Made by a program: the position numbers and the translations under genes
Notes under the pieces: model-generated
The model's database searches: none
What the model saw: the letters and a program-made list of their open reading frames with translations, nothing else
Told to the model about the DNA's origin: nothing
Part shown: piece by piece, positions 8,498-14,059 of the stretch
Position numbering within the stretch: position 1 is the first letter of the stretch
Layout of the letters: each line of letters starts with the position of its first letter
Assembly: GCA_003483125.1 (NCBI GenBank)
Contig: DMWU01000059.1
Location: 1 to 14,059, forward strand
Length of the DNA stretch: 14,059 nt
Source: Erythrobacter sp.
GTDB lineage: Bacteria > Pseudomonadota > Alphaproteobacteria > Sphingomonadales > Sphingomonadaceae
Direction: 5' to 3'

Positions 8498-10303
8498 TCA
8501 GGCTGCGGTCTGGAATGCGTCTTCGTTCAACGCCATCATATTTTCACTACCCGCTTCCAGCTTGCGTCGAAGCGCACCGGCGTCGGGCAACACTCGTTCG
8601 CCGTAATAGCGAGCCGAGACGAGTTTCGCCTCGTAGAAAGCCTTGTCTTCAGCACCTTCGGCCAGCTTCGCATCGGCCGCCTTGGCCATCTTTAGCCACA
8701 TGAAACCAAGCGAGACGATACCCATAATGTGCATATAGTTGTAGGCACCGGCACCCAGATTGTTCGGATTAGCCATTGCATTCTGCATGAACCATCCAGT
8801 TGCCGCCTTCTGCTCACCAAGTGCCTTCTCCAGTCGGGTCGCTAGATCCGCAAGCTCGGCATTTTCCTTTGCGGAGGCAATTTCTTCTTCGATCATCGTA
8901 AAAAATGACTGAACCATTGCACCGCCTTTGTGGCCAAGCTTACGACCGCAGAGGTCCATCGCCTGGATCCCGTTTGCGCCTTCATAAATCTGCGCGATGC
9001 GGGCGTCGCGTACAAACTGGCTCATGCCCCATTCTTCGATATAGCCGTGTCCGCCAAAGACCTGCTGCATGTTCGTAGCGGTCTCGAAACCCTTGTCTGT
9101 CGTGTAGCCCTTGATTACGGGCGTAACCAGGCTGAGCATATCATGAGCAGCCTCCCGTTCTTCTTCCGTTTGGGCCTTTTCCGCCAGATCGGCCTGGAGC
9201 GCGCTCCAGAGGCAAAAGGCTCGTGATCCTTCCGTAAATACCTTGGCGTCCATCAACATGCGTCGAATATCCGGATGAACGAAGATCGGATCCGCACGCT
9301 CATCAGGATTAGCCGGTCCTGTGAGCGCACGCCCTTGGCGACGGTCGAGGGCATAGGCAACGGCGTTCTGATAGGCGGCCTCCGCCTGAGCGTAGCCTTG
9401 CATGCCAGTGCCTAGACGCGCCTCGTTCATCATGATGAACATTGCTGCGAGGCCCTTGTTTTCCTCACCAACCATCCAACCCGTTGCCGCATCGTAATTC
9501 AGTACGCACGTCGCATTGCCGTGGATACCCATCTTATGCTCGATCGAACCGCAGCTCACACCGTTGCGCTCCCCCAGTGAGCCATCGTCATTGACTAGGA
9601 ACTTGGGCACGACAAAAAGTGAAATACCTTTTGAACTTTCGGGTGCGCCTGGCGTCTTTGCCAAGACCAAGTGAATAATGTTCTCAGTGAGATCATGCTC
9701 GCCGGCAGAGATGAATATCTTGGTGCCGGTGATGAGGTAGGATCCATCCGCCTGTGGCTCTGCCTTCGTTCGGATCATACCTAGGTCCGTACCGCAATGC
9801 GGCTCGGTCAAGTTCATGGTTCCGGCCCACGTTCCGGCAACCATATTTGGGATGTATTTGCTTTGCTGCTCCGGCGTTCCTTTTGCCTTCAACGCCTCGA
9901 TCGCACCGTTAGTCAGCCCCGGGTACATGCCGAATGACTGATTGGCTGAAGACATCATTTCTTTGAGCGCAAAGCCCAAAACTTGGGGGAAATTCTGTCC
10001 GCCAAATTCCTCTGGCTGGGTTAGAGTACCCCACCCTGCTTCAGTATATTGTTCATAGGCTTCCTTGAAACCCTTGGGTGTAGTGACAGAAGCATCGTCA
10101 TGCCGGGTGCACCCTTCCTGGTCACCAACCTGGTTTAAAGGAGCGATTACTTCGCTGATGAACTTGCCGCCTTCCTCAAGGATCGAGGCCACCATGTCAG
10201 GCGCCGCGTTTTCAAATCCTGGCAAGTTCCCATAGCTTTCAATATCAAGCATTTCATTGATCACAAAACGGAAATCCCGATTTGGAGCGGTATAGGTAGG
10301 CAT
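8498..10303 (-). CDS. Acyl-CoA dehydrogenase with C-terminal extension (DmdC-like family)
   Basis: An FAD enzyme of 601 residues that introduces a double bond next to the thioester of an acyl-CoA, in the cytoplasm. The family markers are MNLTEPHCGTDLG (163-175), FISAGEHDLTENI in the middle domain, FGGHGY (417-422) and the catalytic glutamate E441 in IYEGANGIQ. The length and the C-terminal extra domain place it with the roughly 600-residue group that includes 3-methylmercaptopropionyl-CoA dehydrogenase (DmdC). Many members act on other acyl-CoAs, and no other dmd gene is seen here, so a DMSP role should not be assumed. The start ATG at 10303 has AAGGA 7 bases upstream; an ATG at 10360 gives a longer frame but overlaps the end of the MerR gene. 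It lies 37 bp downstream of the MerR regulator, likely in one transcript. Confidence 0.92.
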   Translation of the reverse strand: MPTYTAPNRDFRFVINEMLDIESYGNLPGFENAAPDMVASILEEGGKFISEVIAPLNQVGDQEGCTRHDDASVTTPKGFKEAYEQYTEAGWGTLTQPEEFGGQNFPQVLGFALKEMMSSANQSFGMYPGLTNGAIEALKAKGTPEQQSKYIPNMVAGTWAGTMNLTEPHCGTDLGMIRTKAEPQADGSYLITGTKIFISAGEHDLTENIIHLVLAKTPGAPESSKGISLFVVPKFLVNDDGSLGERNGVSCGSIEHKMGIHGNATCVLNYDAATGWMVGEENKGLAAMFIMMNEARLGTGMQGYAQAEAAYQNAVAYALDRRQGRALTGPANPDERADPIFVHPDIRRMLMDAKVFTEGSRAFCLWSALQADLAEKAQTEEEREAAHDMLSLVTPVIKGYTTDKGFETATNMQQVFGGHGYIEEWGMSQFVRDARIAQIYEGANGIQAMDLCGRKLGHKGGAMVQSFFTMIEEEIASAKENAELADLATRLEKALGEQKAATGWFMQNAMANPNNLGAGAYNYMHIMGIVSLGFMWLKMAKAADAKLAEGAEDKAFYEAKLVSARYYGERVLPDAGALRRKLEAGSENMMALNEDAFQTAA

Positions 10304-10340
10304 GTAATTGTCCTTGCAGAAACCTGTTGGGGGGAGGAAA

Positions 10341-10793
10341 TTAGTTCGAGATTGATTCAACGACCTTGATGAACTCGCTCAGTTCCTTGATCGAAGAATC
10401 GATATCGGCCTTTTGGCGCTTCAATTTCGCAACATGTGTTTTGCATTTTTCGATCGTAACGCGGCGCTGCTCAACGCGGCCGTCGTCAAGATCGTAAAGA
10501 TCAATCATCTCGCGAATTTCGTTAAGGCTGAAACCGACATTTTTTGCCCGCATTATCCAGGCCAATCGAGCACGATCACGCTTTGAATAAACACGGGTCA
10601 GCCCGACTCTCGATGGAGAAATGAGGCCTTCGTCTTCGTAAAAGCGAAGGGCACGAGCGGTGCAACCGAATTCAGTTGTCAGGTCAGAAATGGAATATTG
10701 CTCTCGCTCGAGTTTGTCCGGGCGATCAAGATGTGCGCCACCATGGGCATTCTGGGCAACATTGGCGGAATTGGATGCAGGTATAGGGGCCAT
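10341..10793 (-). CDS. MerR-family transcriptional regulator (acyl-CoA metabolism type)
   Basis: A 150-residue DNA-binding protein. The winged helix-turn-helix spans about 33-80 (YSISDLTTEFGCTARALRFYEDEGLI, then RVYSKRDRARL), followed by VGFSLNEIREMIDLY and a long coiled coil (about 105-148) for dimerisation. There is no effector domain and no metal-binding cysteine cluster (only C44 and C117). This fits the short MerR group related to LiuR, which controls branched-chain amino-acid and acyl-CoA breakdown. The position directly before the acyl-CoA dehydrogenase supports regulation of that gene. The ATG at 10793 is the only start before the domain. The first 30 residues are low in complexity and unlike the conserved part. 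Confidence 0.88.
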   Translation of the reverse strand: MAPIPASNSANVAQNAHGGAHLDRPDKLEREQYSISDLTTEFGCTARALRFYEDEGLISPSRVGLTRVYSKRDRARLAWIMRAKNVGFSLNEIREMIDLYDLDDGRVEQRRVTIEKCKTHVAKLKRQKADIDSSIKELSEFIKVVESISN

Positions 10794-10799
10794 GCAGCC

Positions 10800-10828
10800 C
10801 CCATACTTACCGCTTACGTTAGCGTCAA
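10800..10828 (-). promoter_or_regulatory. Candidate MerR operator and promoter
   Basis: An imperfect inverted repeat TTACGTTAGCGTCA (plus strand 10814-10827, 5 of 7 pairs matching) resembles the TTTACGTTAACGTCAA-type sites I associate with LiuR-like MerR regulators. On the minus strand TTGACG (10828-10823) could be a -35 box, with TATGGG 17 bases on (10805-10800) as a poor -10 box. That would start transcription close to the MerR ATG, suggesting a leaderless or nearly leaderless mRNA. The site overlaps the hisI stop codon (10825-10827). The match to a consensus is from memory. Confidence 0.45.
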
Positions 10829-11211
10829 GTTGTTACCTTAACGAGAGTGGCACCCTCAAGCCTCCTGTAAAAGCAGGATCTCGCACCCGTATGGCAAGCC
10901 GAACCAGACGCAGAAACACGGAGAATCAAGGCATCCTGATCGCAATCTACAAAGATGTCTTCGACCTTCAGGACGTTCCCGGATGTCTCACCCTTCTTCC
11001 ACAACACTTTGCGCGAGCGGGAATAGAAATGAGCAAACCCCGTCGACATTGTTTCGTCCAATGCCTTCTGATCCATAAACGCGAGCATCAGAACGTGCCC
11101 TGATGCTGCGTCAACAGCAATCGCGCTAAGCAAGCCTTTGTCGTCGAACTTGGGCATGAAACTGTTGCCCAATTCACGTTCGGCGTCTTCGTTGGAATTT
11201 GATTGTGACAA
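10825..11211 (-). CDS. hisI: Phosphoribosyl-AMP cyclohydrolase
   Basis: Third step of histidine synthesis: hydrolyses the purine ring of phosphoribosyl-AMP. The protein is 128 residues, a stand-alone HisI without the HisE domain. Metal ligands have the known spacing: D-C-D-x-D (D89, C90, D91, D93), then C106 and C113, giving 16 and 7 residues between cysteines as in characterised HisI. WKKGETSGN and CHTGARSCFYR are also diagnostic. The start is TTG at 11211, with AAAGGA 8 bases upstream. The first ATG (11157, MPKFDDKG) would remove 18 residues, and an ATG much further up gives an unlikely N-terminus. The terminal TGA overlaps the candidate MerR operator. Confidence 0.93.
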   Translation of the reverse strand: MSQSNSNEDAERELGNSFMPKFDDKGLLSAIAVDAASGHVLMLAFMDQKALDETMSTGFAHFYSRSRKVLWKKGETSGNVLKVEDIFVDCDQDALILRVSASGSACHTGARSCFYRRLEGATLVKVTT

Positions 11212-11219
11212 TCGCCCTG

Positions 11220-11225
11220 TCCTTT
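11220..11225 (-). promoter_or_regulatory. Shine-Dalgarno site deciding the TTG start of hisI
   Basis: AAAGGA on the minus strand, 8 bases before TTG at 11211-11209. It supports the rare TTG start over ATG at 11157. Confidence 0.6.
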
Positions 11226-11532
11226 GTTGAGCCGGTCTGTACGAACGACGACTTGTTGCACGATAACCACAGATCGGGAGCAAAACCAACAGCTCGCTAG
11301 ATCAAGCCTTGTCATTTCATGCCTTATCGCGAGAGTTGCACGAGGAGCTAACGCTCAAACAACCGACTTCGGTGCAAGATCGCGCCAGGTTCAGGGAAAT
11401 TGCCAGTTAGCTGCCAACCGATCAGGTGCTGGCGCATTGGCATAACGATGAGGGATCGAACCGAAGGGCAACAATCTAGGGGGGATGTTGTTCTGGCTCG
11501 CAAGAGTAGGTTCGCAAAATTTCGTCACGTGG
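11226..11532. other. Intergenic region without an intact gene
   Basis: No convincing gene or RNA was found between hisI and the hairpin. One plus-strand frame (11267-11479) reads protein-like in part (RELHEELTLKQPTSVQDRAR, later LPTDQVLAHWHNDEG) but has in-frame TAG codons at 11408 and 11477. It may be a decayed small gene or chance. The promoter of hisI should lie at the left end of this region on the minus strand. Confidence 0.4.
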
Positions 11533-11558
11533 CGCCCGAGGTCCTTTGGCCTCGGGCG
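11533..11558. terminator. Strong 9-bp GC-rich hairpin
   Basis: A perfect inverted repeat CGCCCGAGG / CCTCGGGCG (11533-11541 with 11550-11558) has an 8-base loop TCCTTTGG. On the plus strand it is followed by TTGTGATT; on the minus strand by a mixed sequence with no T run. It lies just beyond the comF remnant on the minus strand. It may be the old terminator of a minus-strand unit or a structural remnant; it is not a textbook intrinsic terminator. Confidence 0.5.
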
Positions 11559-11622
11559 TTGTGATTCGAGGCTTAGAGAACCAGTGCGTGCGCCACTCAT
11601 ACATTATCTTCGACGCGCGCGA

Positions 11623-11765
11623 AGCAGGCTGGCCAGGGATATCAAGTTCTCCCCAGCAGGATGTGCAGAGCTCGCAATGCTCACGCCGCGCCATGGACAG
11701 CGGGGCGGATAGACGAGATCCACCAGAGGCATCAGGCCTTCGGAAATTTGCGACCCCAAAGACAT
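11623..11765 (-). pseudogene. comF: comF remnant, frameshifted and truncated
   Basis: Two minus-strand frames together rebuild the start of a ComF-family amidophosphoribosyltransferase-like protein. Frame 1 from ATG 11765 gives a short lead and then PLVDLVYPPRCPW. After a frame change near 11680 (net loss of one base, or 3n+1) frame 2 gives ELCTSCWGELDIPGQPA. This is the N-terminal zinc finger of ComF. The second cysteine of the first CxxC is Arg (CPWR), and the second knuckle after PGQPA has lost its cysteines (ASRAS). The rest, including the phosphoribosyltransferase fold, is absent. The remnant diverges from the methyltransferase gene, the arrangement I recall for intact comF in sphingomonads. 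ComF normally helps take up single-stranded DNA in transformation. Homology is judged by eye. Confidence 0.7.
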
Positions 11766-11821
11766 TGTTACAGTGCTGCACCTCTTGCGCTCAGCATGCA
11801 AGCACGGCAGGGCGAAAAACG

Positions 11822-12571
11822 ATGGCAAGTTCCAAGGTTCCAAAGATTTTCTCGCAACGCCGGCGGATGGCGGGCTCCGCCCGAGCAAAGCTGCTCGCGC
11901 AGAATCCGGAGGCCGCGCGATGGCTGGTCGAAGAGATTGAAGCGGACCTCATCGAGCGACTGGGTTTCATGCGTTTTGCACCGAAGTCCGCACTCATAGT
12001 CGGGCTTAGTTCCGGCAAACTGGAAAGCAGCTTGGGATCGGTCGGCTGCAAGGTCACGGCCAAGCCAAGCATCAATGAGGAAGCTCCTATCGAGGGCGAT
12101 CCATTCGATCTGATTGCCAGCCTCAATCGCCTCGGGACCGTAAACGATTTACCCGGCGCGCTAATTCACATGCGCAGCGCCTTGGCCCCCGGTGGAATTG
12201 CCATAGCCAGCTTTGTGGGTGCGGGTAGTCTCCCTAAACTGCGCCAAATCATGCTCGCGGCCGATGGAGAGCGGCCTGCATCCCGGATCCATCCGCAGAT
12301 TGACAACCAGGCTGGATCAGCCCTCCAGGAGCGCGCCGGGTTCGCGCGCCACGTCGTCGACTCAGTGTCAGTAAAGGCGAGCTACACCAGTCTCGAAAAG
12401 CTGATCGCAGATTTGCGCGAACAGGCGCTTACCAATGTCCTCGCCGATCCTCCACCACCGATCACCAAGGCAGGCCTAGCCCGCGCAAGGGTGGAGTTTG
12501 ACCGGCTTCGCGACGATCAGGGCCGCGTTACAGAGGTGTTTGAAATCCTAACGCTGACCGGCTGGGCTTAA
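11822..12571 (+). CDS. BioC/NDUFAF5-like methyltransferase-fold protein
   Basis: A 249-residue cytoplasmic protein with the layout of the class I SAM-methyltransferase fold. The clearest segments are FDLIASLNRLGTVNDLPGAL, MRSALAPGGIAIASFVGAGS, then LPKLRQIMLAADGERPASRI and the ending FEILTLTGWA. This matches a sphingomonad family usually annotated as methyltransferase and related to BioC/NDUFAF5. Motif I, normally a glycine-rich SAM loop (GxGxG), is only ALIVGLSSGKL, so SAM binding is doubtful. The ATG at 11822 is chosen because the conserved N-terminus (PKIFSQRRR) starts there; the frame is open upstream to 11546 but crosses the comF remnant. The ribosome binding site is weak. The stop overlaps the stop of ppdK. 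Substrate unknown. Confidence 0.75.
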   Translation: MASSKVPKIFSQRRRMAGSARAKLLAQNPEAARWLVEEIEADLIERLGFMRFAPKSALIVGLSSGKLESSLGSVGCKVTAKPSINEEAPIEGDPFDLIASLNRLGTVNDLPGALIHMRSALAPGGIAIASFVGAGSLPKLRQIMLAADGERPASRIHPQIDNQAGSALQERAGFARHVVDSVSVKASYTSLEKLIADLREQALTNVLADPPPPITKAGLARARVEFDRLRDDQGRVTEVFEILTLTGWA

Positions 12572-14059
12572 TTGGCAAGCGCTGCCTGCGCCGCCGCAAG
12601 CCGCGCGATTGGCACGCGATAGGGTGAGGCGCTAACGTAATCGAGGCCTACATTCTCGCAAAACGCAATCGAGGCAGGGTCACCGCCATGCTCTCCGCAA
12701 ATGCCCAGCTTGATATCCGGCCGCGTCGCCCTGCCCCGTTCAGCAGCCAGTTCAACCAGCTGCCCAACCCCTTCGATATCGAGACTGACAAAGGGATCGC
12801 GCGCAAAGATGCCCTGGTCGACATATGGCGCGAGGAAGCGCGCGGAATCGTCGCGGCTCACGCCCAATGTCGTTTGCGTCAGGTCATTGGTACCGAAGCT
12901 GAAGAAGGCGCCCTCTTCCGCGATTTGGCCAGCCATTAACGCAGCACGCGGAAGTTCGATCATCGTACCGACCAGATAATCTACCGCGCAGCCGGTTTCT
13001 TCGAAAACCTGCTTGGCAACACGATCCACCAATGCCCTGAGCAACTCTAGTTCTCGCTTGGTCGCGACCAACGGAATCATGACTTCGGGAACCGGGGCCT
13101 CGCCAGATTCATCTGCAATCTCGCAGGCAGCCTCAAAAATTGCGCGCACCTGCATTTCGTAGATTTCGGGATAGGTTATGCCCAGGCGGCATCCACGATG
13201 GCCCAGCATTGGATTGAACTCGTGCAATTCACCTGCACGGCGTTTCAGATGATCGACCCCATATCCCGTCGCGACGGCCAGCTCTTCGAATTCTGCGTCG
13301 CCATGCGGCAGGAATTCATGCAGAGGCGGATCGAGCAAACGGATGGTGCAGGGAAGCCCCGCCATCACTTCAAATATCTCGCGGAAGTCCTTGCGCTGCT
13401 CAGGAAGCAATTTTTCCAGAGCCGCCCGACGACCTTTCTCATCCTCAGCGAGGATCATCTGGCGCACCGCGCTGATGCGGCTCGCGTCGAAGAACATATG
13501 TTCTGTACGGCAAAGCCCAATTCCCTCTGCGCCGAACTGACGCGCCATCTGGCAATCATCGGGAGTTTCGGCATTCGTGCGCACCCTCATCCTGCGGTGC
13601 TTGTCAGCCCATTCCATCAAAGTGCCAAAGTCGCCCGCAAGTTCTGGCTCGATTGTCGAAACTTCTCCAGCCATGATTTGGCCATTGCTCCCGTCGATTG
13701 TGATTACGTCACCCTCAGCAAGGTCGCGCGACCCGATCTTCAGCGTACGCGATTTGAGATCGATCGACACAGCCGATGCGCCAGAGACGCAAGGCCTACC
13801 CATTCCGCGCGCCACAACGGCTGCGTGGCTCGTCATCCCGCCACGCGCGGTCAAAATGCCCTTTGCCGCATGCATGCCGTGAATATCCTCTGGCGAGGTT
13901 TCGACGCGTACCAGGATTACCTTCTCCCCGCGCCCGGCGAGCTTCTCCGCCGTGTCGGCATCAAGCACGATTTTGCCCGATGCAGCACCGGGAGAAGCAG
14001 GCAGACCACCTGCCAAGACATCCCGCTCTGCCTCCGGGTCAAGTGTCGGGTGCAATAGC
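12568..14059 (-). CDS. ppdK: Pyruvate, phosphate dikinase, C-terminal part
   Basis: Interconverts pyruvate, ATP and phosphate with phosphoenolpyruvate, AMP and pyrophosphate, linking glycolysis and gluconeogenesis in the cytoplasm. About 496 C-terminal residues are visible; the ATP-grasp half (roughly 390 residues in a usual 880-900-residue enzyme) lies beyond the right edge. The swivelling phosphohistidine domain is present, with the phospho-accepting His in GGMTSHAAVVARGMGRPCVSG split here as GGMTSHAAV and RGMGRPCVSG (His about 77 of the visible part). The PEP/pyruvate barrel follows, with CRTEHMFF, IRLLDPPLHEFLP, SFGTNDLTQTTLG and the catalytic Cys in GICGEHGGDP (about 453). All key residues look intact. 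It converges on the methyltransferase gene with a 4-base stop overlap. Confidence 0.97.
   Translation of the reverse strand, partial: LLHPTLDPEAERDVLAGGLPASPGAASGKIVLDADTAEKLAGRGEKVILVRVETSPEDIHGMHAAKGILTARGGMTSHAAVVARGMGRPCVSGASAVSIDLKSRTLKIGSRDLAEGDVITIDGSNGQIMAGEVSTIEPELAGDFGTLMEWADKHRRMRVRTNAETPDDCQMARQFGAEGIGLCRTEHMFFDASRISAVRQMILAEDEKGRRAALEKLLPEQRKDFREIFEVMAGLPCTIRLLDPPLHEFLPHGDAEFEELAVATGYGVDHLKRRAGELHEFNPMLGHRGCRLGITYPEIYEMQVRAIFEAACEIADESGEAPVPEVMIPLVATKRELELLRALVDRVAKQVFEETGCAVDYLVGTMIELPRAALMAGQIAEEGAFFSFGTNDLTQTTLGVSRDDSARFLAPYVDQGIFARDPFVSLDIEGVGQLVELAAERGRATRPDIKLGICGEHGGDPASIAFCENVGLDYVSASPYRVPIARLAAAQAALAN

Noticed and set aside
8498..10303. Assigning the acyl-CoA dehydrogenase as DmdC (DMSP breakdown)
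   Set aside because: The family fits but no other DMSP gene is nearby, and most members of this 600-residue group act on other acyl-CoAs.
11452..11462. GGTTCGATCCC on the minus strand, resembling a tRNA T-arm
   Set aside because: The flanking bases do not form the T stem and no acceptor or anticodon stem can be built around it.
11485..11712. Plus-strand open frame starting after AGGGGGG at 11485
   Set aside because: The purine run looks like a ribosome binding site but sits directly against the ATG; the frame crosses the hairpin and comF remnant and has no recognisable protein.
13198..14058. Long plus-strand open frame (286 codons) opposite ppdK
   Set aside because: It is antisense to a clearly conserved enzyme with all catalytic motifs, and its translation shows no recognisable domain.

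Overview
The window looks like a chromosomal housekeeping segment from an alphaproteobacterium, most likely Sphingomonadales (Erythrobacteraceae-like). This is inferred from the style of the proteins: a spinster-type MFS protein, a 600-residue acyl-CoA dehydrogenase behind a short MerR regulator, and a BioC-like methyltransferase back to back with comF. No rRNA, tRNA, CRISPR array, insertion sequence or phage gene was found. Both ends cut through genes: a VWA/CoxE-like protein on the left and pyruvate phosphate dikinase on the right.

Left part (1-4945). After the VWA gene tail comes a compact minus-strand operon of three genes: a DOMON-like protein, a DUF1343/NamZ-family exo-beta-N-acetylmuramidase and a spinster-like MFS transporter. 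The genes are joined by two one-base stop/start overlaps (TAATG and TGATG). It diverges from tyrS across only 48 bp. NamZ-type activity beside a transporter suggests intracellular salvage of cell-wall sugars, but the transporter's substrate is not shown by the sequence.

Middle part (4946-10793). A plus-strand run holds a single-domain PilZ protein (probable c-di-GMP binder), an EntS/MefA-like MFS exporter, a cysteine synthase and a dienelactone-hydrolase-family enzyme. The last three are tightly packed (4-bp gap, then an ATGA overlap). The run ends at a hairpin that also serves the opposing acyl-CoA dehydrogenase gene. That gene follows a MerR-family regulator with a candidate operator/promoter lying across the stop codon of hisI.

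Right part (10825-14059). hisI is read from a TTG start with a good Shine-Dalgarno site. Next is about 600 bp without an intact gene. It holds a strong 9-bp hairpin and a decayed, frameshifted 5' remnant of comF with lost zinc-ligand cysteines. A BioC-like methyltransferase diverges from the comF remnant, and its stop codon overlaps that of the convergent ppdK (shared TTAA).

No clearly new biological system is visible. The points most worth a second look are the NamZ/MFS/DOMON operon, the comF remnant and the MerR operator.
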